From Hermodice carunculata (Eukaryota > Annelida > Polychaeta > Eunicida > Amphinomidae), in NCBI GenBank assembly GCA_964020975.1, contig OZ026625.1, positions 6,787,413-6,851,412 on the forward strand: 64,000 bases of DNA, read 5' to 3'. This document shows positions 46,901 through 60,298 of this stretch, piece by piece (positions within the stretch are counted from its first letter, which is position 1; every line of letters begins with the position of its first letter). Position numbers and translations under genes: made by a program. The notes under the pieces were generated by a model, which saw only the letters and a program-made list of their open reading frames with translations, had not been told where the DNA came from and ran no database searches.

Positions 46901-49900
46901 CAATTTGCTACATTTAGCCATTTCAAAGTTTTTGTAGCATTTTGCTGCTGCTAGTGCCAATATAGGCTTTTGTTTGCATCATGTTTAGTAACAGTAGAGG
47001 CTGAAGCTGTAACGTATTGTCAACTTTATACCTGTATCACCCGGTAGCCCTGTACCTCAATATGGTAAAGTATATATTGTTGGACTTGCCTTGTTCTGAA
47101 CTATATGTAAACATTTGATAACAACGGCGGATCAAGTGCCATCAGGTTTGAAGTAAATCAGCTTGTAAATTTTTTACAGTAAACATGTTAAGAGTGGCGA
47201 GTGGGAGTAAAGGGGCTTCCAGCTTTGTTCAGAAACTATCTTCAAAGGTTCACTTGCTATCTTTAATCTCAGTCTGGGAATGATAACTCAAACAATCCAA
47301 ATTACATCCCTAATGATGCTGATATAAAAAGAGTTTAAAATAAATTTAAACAGATGTGTGTACTGTCATTTCTTTTGTTTGCAACTGAACAGCATAGTCT
47401 TTCAGCGCCACATTTTGTACTAAATCAACAGCTTTCCTGCCACACTTTGGTCGGAAAAAGAAGTATAGTATTGTTTGGCCTTCGTTCCCTCCTGTTACTT
47501 GCGAAGCAGCTAATCATAATCATTATGTACCAGTACCTTATCGGAGACTGTCAGGAAAATTAATCCACACAGACAGTATACAGCACATTCTTCTGGAGTA
47601 ATTTACTACAAAAAGTTCAAAGCTTTTTGGTACGAGGCGTACCTTCTGAATATTAGCAGAACTCAACAAAGAATAACACCAATGATATAGCTTTAACAAT
47701 TACAGTATATTAAAAATCAAAATCTGCACAAAGCAGGTAAACTTATCTCTGCTGATAATAACAATGGCTAAAGAGTCTTAGGTAAATCCTAATCCCTGGT
47801 GAGATTATCCACAGGTACTGTCCCACAGTTCCATGTCCTATGACAGCTGTCTCATGATCTGGTACAAATCCCACAGAGGTAAGGTTTGGTTCCAATGTGG
47901 TACTGAAAGGTGTGGTGCTAATCCAATCCCACAGAGGTGCAGTTTAGTTCAAATGTGGTACAATGAACACCAAATATACCAGTCCACTCAAAGACACTGT
48001 CCACCCTCCACAGGTGCAATGCAAACGATGGCTCACAGTCCCAATGGTTTGATGACAACACAAAGCTTCTGTCAGATCCTTTAAAATTCTAATCTTCTCC
48101 TCGCATTTAGAAAAATATCTGCTTTACATTTATACACAGAAATCTCTCATTTGTTTCAGAGTTTTCCAATTAGTCACACATCCCAGTACATTGAGACCTG
48201 TCTGGATCACCTCATATGAATGTAGGTCACCATTCCAGCTTATTCCACATGTTTACCAGTTACATGTGAGTCACCCACAAAACAGGCCAACTCAGTGACT
48301 CTGCAGTGACCCTACACAGTATTCATTTAACTCAATGAAATCACATACACTCAATGAATACAGTGACCTCTCCAAATGAAAACAAACAGCCATACATATT
48401 TTCATAACACTTTCATTGAACATGTAAATTCTGTGACAAAAAATAGACTCATGTAAATATCCTTGTCATGGGTGTGCCATTCAATTATTATTTTTGTGTC
48501 TTTTCATCCAGAACCACTTTCCTAGTAGTCATTACCCTATTCCTTAGGCCGAAGTCTCTACACTCCATAAGCTAATCTGTCACTGTCCAAACTATATTTA
48601 TGAAGAACTAGTGTCACGTTCTTTGTACAATTTTGACATAGGCTGTATTAGCCCAAATAAATTAAAGGGTAGTAGTATTCTGAACTCTCTTACACTTCAT
48701 ATCTACACACAGGATAGCAGTTACTACTTATTTTATATTTTACCTATTCCCCTTTACTGGAAGGGATCAGTAATTTCTTCTTCAAAAATGCATAGCCTAC
48801 ATTCATTATGTACCCACTTTTCGTTAAGAGTCTGTCTTGTCAGTCCCTTTTAATGAGAGTCCATCTGTTGTTTAATATTTTTCAGAATAGTATTTCGTGT
48901 TACTCCTCCATTCTATGAAATATCACCTGTTTTTGCTTTATTTATTTATTTTATTTTTATTTTATTTTTTGAGAGACCACATTTTGATGAACCTCTGTGG
49001 CGATCTTTTAAGATGGGGACCGCTGGGCAGATAATGTTCATGACCCATGTGCACATGTGTAAAACATGCTCAGAATCTCTTAATAACCCATCATTATGAG
49101 TTTGTTCGTGATACAATACGATTAAATGAGTTTGTGTCCCTGTACTCTCACAGAGGTCATCCTTTCTCCCAATCATTTGAGTGCTGTTTACGATATATTA
49201 CTTTTTTCTTAACTATTATCATGGTCACACCTTCAAATGGTTCATGCCATGGTCTCCCATTCAGGTTCTAGACTGTCTTGTCTGAATGTGCAGTTCCAGT
49301 GAAAGTGAATGGTCTGGATTAAACTTTGTAAATTTACTTGGTGCTCTTTGTGCACATTGAGCTTCCTGCCTTCTGAAGAAAATCCATCTCCCTTTTCATG
49401 GCTGGATATTACAAAGTATAAAATAATATGGAGAAAGTTTATTCAAACTTGATACAAAGGTTTCTCATATAAAAGAGAAGTGCATGCAGTCATTAGATTT
49501 CTAGGTCACTGAGAGCCAGGAATGGAAGCCAGATTGGTCTGTGCAGGTTAGATACTGACTTGACGTGGCTCAAACCTGTGTCTTCGTGGAGTACGAATGT
49601 AGTATCGTGTGTAGAGACCCTGAAAGTTGGCAAAGTAAACAAATACATGACAGGCATCATTACCATATGATATTCATGCTGTTGTGTCCATCATAAAAAT
49701 TGGAAGGTTAGAAGTCTCACTTAATATTTATCTTTGCGACATGACACACAATTTAGCACTGCACGGAACAGAGGTTAGTTAACGACGATGTGGATATTTG
49801 GCAGTAATTTGATGTATGTCTTTCTCAAAAAACTAACAAGCTTAATCCCTGTATGACCTGCTTGAGGGGTGTTCATGTTACATTGTAAACGTAGTGCCTC

Positions 49901-51180
49901 TCATTTGAAGTCACCCACTCCAGATCTATTAAAAATACTACAAACTTTGTTGATTTTTAATGGTCTTCCAACTGACCAAATTTAAAAGAAATTCTTGTGA
50001 TTTTTGCACAAAATATCAAAAAATTAAAAAGCATGTTTAGTTTCTCAAGATCGTTTTTATACACCACACAAAGCGCTCGGCTAATCTGTGGCGATCAGAC
50101 AGGCAAAATGGGGGAAAGGGCGCAGTCAGATATGCTACAATTTTAAGCAAATCTGAAAATACAGTAAAATGTATATGGACTGTCATTTTACCTCTTTTTA
50201 ATACTAACCTTTGTGGAAGTGTGATACCTTTTTAACTCACTGAGTACCCCTGAAAATTGAATTCCAAACAGCCAAAAACTCTTGCACTTTTGTTGGATTT
50301 GCCTTCTTCGCCCAATCTCCAGAACCCAGGCCTACAGAATATGGCTACACAATGCTGTAGTATATGTGTTTTTTCTCTGCCACTCACTCCGGGAAGAGAA
50401 GGAATCCACGCTGCAGATACGAGCTTTTCTGTGCAGGGTCACATCTATTAACAAGAAAATTGTCTGAGGACCATATCCTGAGACCTCAGCAGTGTGTCGC
50501 TTTTCATAGCATTTTCCAACATGCAGCAATACAACATTCATTTTGGGCTCCCTCCTCCTTTACAACACTCCTGCCAGGCTCCCCTGCACCCCATGCTTCC
50601 ATTTTTCCTGCTCCCATCTGTATGATGTTTCCTGTTACTAAAAGATCATAAAGCAAATGTTCTCTGTACGTTCATGGGTCTCTAATGTTAAAAAATCCCC
50701 CCAAAGACATTGTTGATTATTCCCTCGATTAGCCCCTGGTATATGTGCCACTTGGATGTTTTGGTCTCATAACAGTGCATGACATACTACAGGTAAAAGT
50801 ACAGTGGTTGACACGGAAGGACCTGGACTTTAAAAAAATCTGCAGGCAAGATATGGAATAAAGGCATAGTTAATAAAGATTCTGTCATGGCCTTTTAATG
50901 ATATTTTAGACATGAAGACATATTTCAGCCTAATTCAAGTAACATTAGCATTTGGGTAATTGGCTAATGTTTGAAATAGTGCATGTCTAAAATTATTATT
51001 GGCCTGTGTTTCAGTTGCTACTTGCAGGCCTCTCAGTGGGGCCCATAAAACCAGTATAACTGGTGAAAAACAGGTCTGCTAAAAATAAAACTTTCAAGAA
51101 TTTAAAAATATCCATACATGTATTACCTGTGAAAAAATGTTGGGTTTTTTTTATTGTTTCGCTGGGAAATGTCATAATTT
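43911..51180. other. Long stretch without a recognised gene
   Basis: It holds simple G and T runs (45536-45546; 48940-48970), a degenerate tandem pair at about 47865-47960 (CCCACAGAGGT...CAATGTGGTAC, 58 bp apart) and scattered AT-rich unique sequence. A weak coding-like piece on the minus strand at 50641-50520 (IIQMGAGKMEAWGAGE) follows a TTTTAG acceptor but soon meets a stop. Nothing else is supported. Confidence 0.4.
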
Positions 51181-51199
51181 TGTAAACTTGTATATTTAC

Positions 51200-51301
51200 C
51201 TCAGATCTCTGGAGAGGACACCATTTGAACTGTAAATTTCTTTCTTTAGTATGGAGGTTTTCTCCCGCTTTCGCAGCATTTGCTCTCATCAGTTCTTTCA
51301 C
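51200..51301 (-). CDS. Possible isolated coding exon
   Basis: The frame reads VKELMRANAAKAGENLHTKE and continues to RSE before a good donor, GAG|GTAAATA, at 51200. Composition is protein-like. The acceptor is not clear and there is no partner exon in phase nearby, so this may be chance or a relic. Confidence 0.25.
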
Positions 51302-51477
51302 GAAGACTTAAAGTTTTGTTTCAGTTGGTACTCGACCACTATGGCAGGTTGAATGGACAACTGGCCTCTGATAGCTTTAATGTTGGATTTTTAAAGCCCG
51401 TTTGGCTACTATATTCAAATTGCTACGCCCCCCCCCCCCAAAAAAAAACTCTGATGAAATAAACCATGAAAGGAAAT

Positions 51478-51503
51478 CGGCACCAGAACATGTTCTGGTG
51501 CCG
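51478..51503. promoter_or_regulatory. 26-bp perfect palindrome containing GAACATGTTC
   Basis: Each arm is CGGCACCAGAACA with no spacer. The centre fits the p53-family half-site pattern RRRCWWGYYY. It may be a protein-binding site or just a cruciform-prone repeat end. Confidence 0.45.
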
Positions 51504-51549
51504 GTTTCTTCCCCTTCTCCTGCATGTTGCTGTTCAACACTTTGGGTTT

Positions 51550-51870
51550 GTGTGAGGTAAGTCTTGAAGAATTCCACAAAACTTCATGAAACTTTTTAGG
51601 AATGTGTATCTATGCAAGACATGCCTTGGGATTTTGTTTGGGTCACTTTGAATGAATTTTCAAGGTCATACGGTCACTAATGTGAAATCAGTTTCCCGAT
51701 GAAAATTACTGAAGAACCTAACAAAACTGGGTGGAAAAGGGTTTGGCGTGTGTTTGGATCACCTTGACCGAATTCTCACGATCACAGGGTTACTATAAAC
51801 GTAGCATTAATATCCACGTTATAATGACTGCAGAACAGACAAACTTGGTGAAACTTGGATAGGCATTTAT
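51550..51870. repeat. Diverged tandem dispersed repeat
   Basis: Phrases such as AAACTTGGTGAAACTTGGATAG, TTTGGATCACCTTGA and GGTCACT-TAA recur two or three times at about 115-bp spacing with strong divergence. No frame is convincing. Confidence 0.5.
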
Positions 51871-52057
51871 TCAGTACTACCTTGCGACTACCTCGGCTGT
51901 TTCGGATTGGTTGTTGAAAACCCTTACTAGCTGGTTTTAGAACATTCTTTCACACCACCTTGTAAATTCAATGACGGTAGACCCATGTTGCTCTTCAACA
52001 GTGTTAATCAGCATTGTGCTTGTTTATGTGAAGTTTAATTGGAAGTAAACTTAACAG

Positions 52058-52162
<105 letters not shown>

Positions 52163-52584
52163 CATACTGTCACCATGCTAATTCTGTGGAGGGGGTAATC
52201 AAACTAAGATTATAAAATAATGTTCGTACATGTTAATAGCCAGTATCTCCATACACAAAGTCTAACCTTATGTTTGACTATGCCCGGCGTTGGAGGTGGC
52301 CGCAAGCAGCATCCTGTTCTCCTTTGATGTATGAAGGAGATTCAAGCCCTGATTATCCTGTTTTGTTGGGCACTACCCATATTTTAGGTTGATAAGGCTC
52401 CACATAGGGTAGGAAACCGAGACCCAATGGGAGCTGAATCGATAAGAAAATGGGGAGGGGGGGGCATGGGGCCTTTTATAGGATCGACGGCTTGAAAAGG
52501 GGGGACGGGGTCTTTGATAGCGACAAGCGGTCAAAAAATTGGGGGACTTTCCAGCTAAGCCTATCGGTGTCAACTTCACTTCAC

Positions 52585-52940
52585 TTTTTATGTGGTTATA
52601 ACGACATTTTATCTCTTTCGCACGATATTTCATCTGGTCATAACAACATTTTATCTTGTTAGGACGATATCTTATGTGGTCATGACATTTTGTGTGGTAC
52701 AGACGACTTTGTATGTGGTTATAACGACATTTTATCTGGTTGGACGAAATTTTATCTGGTCATAACGACATTTTATCTGGTTAGGACGACATATTATGTG
52801 GTCACAAGGACATTTTATCTGGCCATAACGACATTTTATCTAGTTCGGACGACGACGTGGTCATAACGACATTTTATCTGGTTCGGACGATATTTTATCT
52901 GGTCTTAACGATATTTATCTGATTCGGATGACTTTTTATC
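52585..52940. repeat. 21-bp minisatellite at the left arm end
   Basis: Roughly 17 units of the type TTTTATCTGGTCATAACGACA, with variants ending GGACGAC. The same unit in reverse complement forms the right end at 63305-64000. Confidence 0.95.
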
Positions 52941-53467
52941 TTTTTACATGTTTTGATATATTGAAAGCTGAGGCATCTTACGAATCCAAGATAAAACATG
53001 GTTATATGTACACGACACATAAAATATTGATTGAATGTAATATCAGTTTAGCAGCTTGCACCGTAAAATAAATAATGAACATCTTGCTGTATACCGGGCA
53101 AGGTGCTTCCAGGCAGACATGAATGGCTGAAGATGGAGTTAAGATGAGGTTAGTCTGCACTTTTTTCTATACCATTCCCAGGCTATTCAAAACAAACTTT
53201 TCGAAGGATTTTTCCTTTTACACTCAATCCTCCCCCGGGTAACATCTTGAATATCATCGAATTTCAACAAATTGTCGTGCTTGATATATCAGGGAAGTAT
53301 ATGATAACATATAAAAGGACATATATCCACAGCAGCAACCGTGGTATACCAGTATGTTAGCTATTTTACCACAAACAAACAGGAAAGGGGGGTAGTTATG
53401 GTTCGAAACCGGTGGATCGTTGCCTGCAAAGCAGAATAATTGTTCCTTGTTACTCCACCCAGCGGAG

Positions 53468-54020
53468 TGGACAAAATGCGCAGCTTGGGTCTGCTTTGGA
53501 GGCAAGGTGGATCGCTCTTTGGCTCTAAACAACCAGTCACTTTTATTTCTTAAAAAGTAGTACCCATGGAATCAACATCATTCAATATGGTGAACAAATA
53601 TGAAATAAAAGAAATGATGCAAACTATACGTACAAAAAGTCATTTAGCTATGCAAAAATCCCTAAATGTAACGTTATTAATATCAATTTTGCACCTACCG
53701 AAAGAATATTCTTTTCCAGCATAACAGTTGCTAGTCTTTTGCGTAACATACGAAAAGGACATATACTTGCACCTAACGTGTACTCTCGTGGTATATTTGC
53801 ATTAGACCAAAAACAAAAACAAAAAACAAATTTGTGCCCATGTTTGATAAATGAATGTGACAGCGTGAGTCAACATACATTTTCAAGCCTTTTGAGACAT
53901 GCCAATCGCCTCTCGGCTGTATGAAATCAGTCACATGAAGGGGAAAAAAGCTACACATTTACATTTGACATGGCCCCTCTGCATCCAATCAGTGCAGGAA
54001 AACACTGAAATACTTATACG
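53468..54020. other. 553-bp segment present only in the left arm
   Basis: The right arm passes directly from the CCACCCAGCGGAG equivalent to the TAAAATAACGCTG equivalent. So either this segment inserted in the left arm or the right arm lost it. I see no inverted ends and no clear target duplication. Confidence 0.65.
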
Positions 54021-55559
54021 TAAAATAACGCTGTCTTACGGATGCCTAGACGGACCACCAGTTTTTTTAAAACTGGATTTTTTTAGATTTAAAAAATTCG
54101 AAATGACTAGAAAATAATTTGAAGTTTCGAGTTATAAACAAATGTTGCAAATTAAACTTTCAAGAGGAGATGGAAATCGAATGAATTCAAATGATACAGC
54201 CATTCGACATTCCAATGACCGTTAAGTGCCAGCAACAGGCAAAGCTGCAATGGTAGAGAACTTATTGCCCTGTAACTGCATATCACGAACATAATTAATC
54301 ACGTTAAGCTGTAAATTCGATGATAAAGATTGAAACATTGGGTGCAAGAAAAACTGAGTTTGATGCCACTCAGGATGTAATGGGCCCGTCTTGTACACAA
54401 ACGATTACAAATTGCATAATACGACAAGCAATTTGTACAAGTTCATGATTATATATGAAGGGTGCAGAATCTGATATTACCAGTTACACCTTTTACAAAG
54501 ACATCTTGTTCCTGTAAATTACTGAAAGTCGAGATGTGGTCCTAAACCTGAGATAATGCACCTGTTTTGAAGAACGTAGATGTTTAAAATTATGCAAATT
54601 AGGAGAAATTATGCTAATTACGTGCCATTAGAATGTTAGATGTTTTGGACACAACGTAGAACGTACCATGATACGTTAAGGTCAAGATACCACCAAGTCT
54701 CGTCCTTACGGGCGAGGCTTACACCTGTTGTAGGATTTATTTTCTATGTATATATACATGATATATTTGCTCAGTGTCCAATCGAACCCCAGTAGAGTAG
54801 TGCCCGGGTCAAAGCGTTTACCCGTGAAGTAGCTCTCAGCAGTACAAAATTGTCGTTTGAATTTTAAAAAACAGTGATATCTGCCATTACGCCGATACAT
54901 GGTTGTCAAAATGTATTAGTATCCAGTACGGTGTAGATGTAGTGTTAGGCACTATTATTATATATTACTGGTTTTAAATGTGTATTTTTTCCTAAAAAAT
55001 GGAGTTGAAGCGCAGAAGGCTTAAACAGTATTCAAAGTGATCACTTGTTTTAAACATATTTTATTCCATACAGGAAAACACTTGGAGAGAAGGACCAGGC
55101 TCTATGTTATCCCCTCTTGCAGAAGAAGGACAATTGCACAGGGAAGACGGAACATCACAAGGCCTGGTGCAATGCTGTCATGCAATAGTGTCCATAAGTT
55201 GTAAATAGTGAAGTATGAATAATAAATAGAGCATTGCACTAAGCTGACAGATTGAAGTAGGACATGGCTTACGAAGCGGGAGAGACAGCGGGGCTTTTAC
55301 GGGATAGTATATACCATACTGTGTGATAAACAAATCACATAAATTCGTGGTTACAAAGTTAATTACAAAATATTCACATCATGTTATAGCGCCGGACTGA
55401 AAACGCTTAGTTTCTGTTATGTAGTCTTGGACAGCCAAAAATATTTTCTTGTTGTTCTCGAAACTGCAGCCTGAAGCACCATATAAAGTTGTTCCAAGAG
55501 TGAAGGGGGATAAATTGTTACAATTCTGTGGAGATTATCTCTGAAAATAATATGAAAGG

Positions 55560-57860
55560 GACAAACAAAATAGAAATGCCAAACGTTTCAGCACCTTGCC
55601 AACATCGACACTCAGGAGTATCAGAAACGCCTATCTAAAATAGATAACCGTTCAGTTGGTTGCGGCCCATGCGTGATCTCGCATGGATAACAGCAGGGAA
55701 TCTTTTGCTCACAAGTGCAATTCCATCTGTTGGACTGGTTGAGGAGCACGAGTATTAATTTTATTTTTGAACTGAGACAAAGAGTTTGAATTTCGTACTT
55801 CGGAGGGCAATTGGTTCCAAGGTCTAGTGGGTGCAGAGAAGAATGAGTTATAAATAGTTCTGTTCTCGCTCTAAAGTGTGGTAGATCTGGGGGTTGTCTC
55901 GTATCATATCTTCTATTGACGTTTGGGTCAGCAGGAATAGTGTTCCTAATATATTCCGGAAATAGACTATTTTTAATTTTGTACATATATGTTACCTTAC
56001 TCATTTCTCAACTCTTTTTCAATGTTACAAAACCAGTTTCCCCACATAGTTTAGCATTTGTTGTGGTGCGCATGGCACCAGAAATGACACGGACAGTAGC
56101 CCACTGAACACTTTCCAACTGTAATGCATCAGTCTGAGTACCGCCATCCCAGACAACAGAATCGAATTCCATTAAAGGTCAGATAAATGATGTGTAGAGA
56201 ATTTCTAGCGTTTTCTGTCAAGGGTAAAGCGCCCACTGTAGTGTTTTCAAAATATTGAGTTGTTTAGTGGTTTTGATGACTAAGATGTGTTCGTTCCACC
56301 TGAGGTCAGATCGGAATACAACCCGGAAATGTTTGTGCTGGTCAATATTTTTCAGCTGGTGATCTTGAAATGCTAAAGGAGGCTGATTTACTGGGTTCCT
56401 TTTTCGAGATACTAACATAGCATCTGTTTTCAGAGCATTAAAAGTTACCAGCCAATCAGAAGACCATGATGAAAAAGAAGACAGATCATTGTTTATCATG
56501 GCTGCCGTTAAATTTGGGTTGTCAACGGTGTGAAACAAGGAAGTGTCATCTGCAAGCAGTTTATATTTGATTGGACAATATCCACAATATCTTTATGAAA
56601 GTAAAAAATAAAAGAGGACCTGGTACAGAGCCCTGTGGGACACAAGCATTTATGGTTCCTCAATCAGAGGTCGGGCCATTCAGAACGACGCACTGTTGGC
56701 GATTAAAAATAAAATTGAAACCAATTGCGCAAATAACCCGATATGCTAATGCGTTTCAATTTGTTCAATAAACCCTTGTGTCAAACGCGATCGGATGATT
56801 TGCTTCTATCAAGAAAAACTAAACTCTTGTGTCAAACGCGATCGAATGCTTTGCTTCTATCAAGAAAAACAATTTGTACTTCTTTCTGTCAATTAATTGC
56901 AACACAGAGGTCGTGATACAGGGAAAGAAGCTGGTTGACTGTCAAATCGCCAGGTAAAAAAAAACAGGACTGGTTAGCAGACAAAATGAAATTACCCCAA
57001 GTGTTTTACCGACACAACTTAAAAGAGAGATAGGACGATAATTGTTTCATAAAGTAGGGTCGCCCGTTTTGTATAAAGGGGTGACATGTGCTTGCTTCCA
57101 TAACCTGGGAATAGCTTGAAGCTCGAACAAAAGATTGAATAATTTAGTTAGTGATACGCAAATAGATGGCGTTCCTTCCTATAAGAGACGAGCGCTGATT
57201 TCATTGGGATTGGTGACCGTTATGAAATCTACACTTTTTTAAAATATCTAGAATTTCGTTTTGGTTGATTTGAATGGACTCAAGAATATTAGTGGGTAGA
57301 TCTATGGCAGGGAGCAAGGGGGCCCTGGAAGTGTCAAGACTACTCTGACTCAGGAAAAATTGATCAAATATTTTAGTTTTGGATAGACTTTCAGTAAAAT
57401 AGCGATGTTTATGTAATCAAGGAGGGATGAGATTGATTGTAATTCATGAAATGTATTACGGTTCGCCACCAAGCTTTGTTCTCATGTTGAGCACTTTTGA
57501 TAGAAAAATAACTATAGTTTTCTTCAGCAATTTTCAATTGTTCCTGATACTAGTGGCGAATTCTATTGTAAGTACTCCATGTTTGTGCGTCATGTTTCTT
57601 TTCTTTTGCTATATCATATGCTCGAATGACTTTCCGCTTCTCAGAGCAGAGCCCAGAACTGTACCATGGGAGATAAGAGGGACGAAGTGTTTTGAGTTTA
57701 TTAGGAATAGTGTGGTTTGTAGCTTTAAGAAACGATTCCGCCCAATTCTGACAACAATCATCAATATTATCAAATTTGAAACAATCATCCCAATTTATAT
57801 GATCAAGGTGATCAACATTCGCCTTTTCATGTGTGATCACTTTGATTTATCGTCCATATA
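55560..57860 (-). mobile_element. LINE (non-LTR) reverse transcriptase fragment, Jockey/CR1-like
   Basis: Minus-strand pieces in order are WAESFLKATN...SSGLCSEKRKV (57840 down), LFELQAIPRLWKQAHVTPLYKTGD and NNYRPISLLS near 57100-57000, then SKAFD near 56800. The catalytic box at 56553-56545 reads LADD rather than the usual FADD or YADD. Next come LKTDAMLVSRKRNP and LRWNEHI near 56400-56280, and a C-terminal part to about 55621. At least several frame changes and stops interrupt it. A 51-bp tandem duplication at 56775-56876 lies in the SKAFD region. The endonuclease is missing, so it is 5'-truncated. It sits within the core of the large element and seems to interrupt its integrase gene. Confidence 0.85.
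56775..56876. repeat. Tandem duplication, 2 x 51 bp, inside the LINE
   Basis: CTTGTGTCAAACGCGATCG... starts at 56775 and 56826. The 51-bp period equals 17 codons, so it does not change the LINE frame by itself. Confidence 0.9.
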
Positions 57861-57904
57861 TCCTGATAACGTTGTTGCTCTAGTAAATCGGTACCTAGTC
57901 TGTC

Positions 57905-59222
57905 TCTTAAATACATGTACATGTATATCAACGGCTTGGCATTAGTATAAGTGGCTACATAGATGGATTTTTCTCGCCAAATTATATGGTTACGAGCCTA
58001 CATTACCAAAGGTGGCCCAAAAGAAGCAGTGGCAAGAAGGGCGTGTTGCCCATGTGCTATTTGCGGAGATAAGGTTACAAAAAATGGACACGTCGTACAA
58101 ATGCAAATGTTCCTTTCTGGTTTCTTTTACGGGGAGAGTTATGAAAACCAACGAATTGAGATGTGGCTGGGAATGCTTCGAAAACAGTGTAAACGATTTT
58201 GGATGGACCTGTTTTCCTTGATTAAAGAAGAGGGTTATTTTGATGGTGACTTTATCGATAAAAGTCTAATGCAGTTCTGCTTCATCAGGCTTATCCAGGT
58301 AATCTAGCGAAACATTTCAACATGATTCATGTGTGAACACAAACTCCACTGCAAGATCCAAAGAAATATATACGAAAAATGTAAATACATTCTTGCATAC
58401 ATTAATACATTTGTGTCTTCATTTTATGTGTCAATACGTGCGTCTTAGTACTTATATATTTCGTATTGTTCCCTATGTCTTGAAGTTTCTGAATGTTATT
58501 TGTATTATTATTATCAACATGATTACATTACGTACCTTCACATCGAAACAAGGCTATGTCCTTCATGTGAACAAAAGTAATCTAATTTGCCATCAGAATC
58601 AAATGTGTTGCATTGAAGTGCACTTTCAGTTTTTTTATTTTAAAGAATATAAACTGCAAAAAAAGATCTGCAAAATTGAAGAACTTTGAATAGGCCGTTG
58701 AATAGCTATCGAGACTCACTTGGTATATACTATTAGTAAATGTAGAACACTATGAAATCAACTTATTGTCCTGTGAGAACGCAATTTGAAACAAGTTATA
58801 GCTTTTTAAAATCTAATCTTTTTTTTTAAATAACACCATGACTTCATAAAAAAAACTATACTTTTATAAACACACTATCACCAGAAAACTTTTTATTTTT
58901 CATTTATTATTAACTGTTGTTTTGCAGAATCAACTCGATAAAGTTGTTCGTATTTTAAGCACACATCGTAAAAGAGCAAGCAATGATCAAAATGTTGCCA
59001 GTGAAGTACATGCTGTCGGCTTTGTATGGTGCAGAGAATTATCTGCAACCCGTAGAAGCAGATGCAGTTGATGTATGTGATGCGGATTGTACGTTTACAG
59101 AGGGATCTCTGTGCGACAAAGACATCTTTGAAGTGTGTCTCGTATGTTTAGAAGAAAACGACATTCATGGTACGAGTGATGCATATGAAGCCGTTGAAAT
59201 GTACAATCATGTATGTAAATGA
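57905..59222 (+). pseudogene. rve-type integrase/transposase remnant of the large element (broken)
   Basis: Recognisable phrases are DFSRQIIWLRAYIT, NGHVVQMQ, NQRIEMWLGMLRKQC and DKSLMQFCF. They match my memory of an integrase-core (DDE) protein family common in cnidarian, mollusc and fish genomes. An intron of 629 bp is readable (CAG|GTAATC at 58298 to TTGCAG| before 58928), followed by the family's C-terminal region with KYMLSALYGAENYLQPVE and an EAVEMYN end. The N-terminal part with the first catalytic residue is absent next to the LINE. It is broken in a few places. Such proteins catalyse strand transfer of element ends. Family name and superfamily remain unsettled. Confidence 0.7.
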
Positions 59223-59877
59223 CAGACTAGTTACCGATTTAGTAGGGCAATAATATTATCAGAAAATATGGACGATAACTCAAAGTGATCACTTTGAATA
59301 CTGTTTAAGACCTCTGTGCTTCAACTCCATTTTTATAGAAAAAAGTACCATTTGAAACCAATAATTTATGAACTAACATGTGTGGAATAGCACAAGGAAA
59401 AAAAACAACCGCCATGAGTATATGAACTAAATTGGCGTCTAATAGTGCCTGACACTATATCTACACGGTACTGGAAATCTAATACATTTTGACAACCATG
59501 TATCGGCATAATGGCAGGTATCCCTGTTCCTTTCTCACAAGTAAAAGAATATCAGTTTAAAATTCAAACGACAATTTTGTACTGCTGAGAACTACTTCAC
59601 GGGTAAACCCCTTGACCCGGGCACTACTCTACTGGGGCTCGATTAGACATTGGGAAAATATATCATGTATATATGTAGAAAATAAATCCTACAACAGGTG
59701 TAAGCTTAGCCCGTAAGGAGGAGGCTTGGTGGTATCTTGACCTTAACGTATCCTGGTACGTTCTACGTTGTGCCCAAAATATCTAAAATTCTAATTGCAC
59801 GTAATTAGCATAATTTCTCCTAATTTGCATAATTTCAAACATATAAGTTGTTCAAAACAGGTACATTATCTCAGGTA

Positions 59878-60298
59878 TGAATGAATGAATGACTTTATTA
59901 CTGCACCCTGAATACAATAAATGGGAATCTGTAACTCAATACACGAAACAATACACTATACCACAACAGTAGAATACAACATACTAAATTACAACAATCC
60001 CTGATACGTATGCCTTAGGGGCAGCACCCCCCCCCCCAAAAAAAAGCTGAAAGTATTGTAGGTTTTAAATGACTTTAGAGTACTATAGTGTACCCTTGAT
60101 TTTCACTGTTTATAAATTTTGTAAATTGCCATATAATTTCAATTTCGTCACATTTCATAAGTTTCATTAATTTGTTTTCGGACGATAAATGGTCAAAATC
60201 TACGATAAATTTACTCAGAGTATCAAATAATCTATTTCTGGCTTCTCTAAACTTTTGGCAATTTACAACGTAATGAAATACATCTTCGACTTTCAAGG
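59878..60298 (-). mobile_element. 5'-truncated LINE 3' end inserted in the right arm
   Basis: The left arm is continuous here (CTAAACCTGAGATAATG), while the right arm is split by about 420 bp. On the minus strand the insert encodes a LINE C-terminus (VEDVFHYVVNCQKFREARNR) to a stop. It then has AATAAAGTCATTCATTCATTC as the 3' tail, of the short-tandem type seen in some LINEs. AGGT may be the target duplication on both sides. Confidence 0.8.

Noticed and set aside
52585-52940. Regular repeat reminiscent of a CRISPR array
   Set aside because: Units are contiguous with no unique spacers and the context is eukaryotic.
53390-53412. GGTTCGAAACC resembling a tRNA T-arm
   Set aside because: No acceptor, D or anticodon stems fit around it, and no other tRNA was found.
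57427-57945. 172-codon plus-strand frame
   Set aside because: It lies mostly antisense to clear LINE protein sequence and has no recognisable domain.
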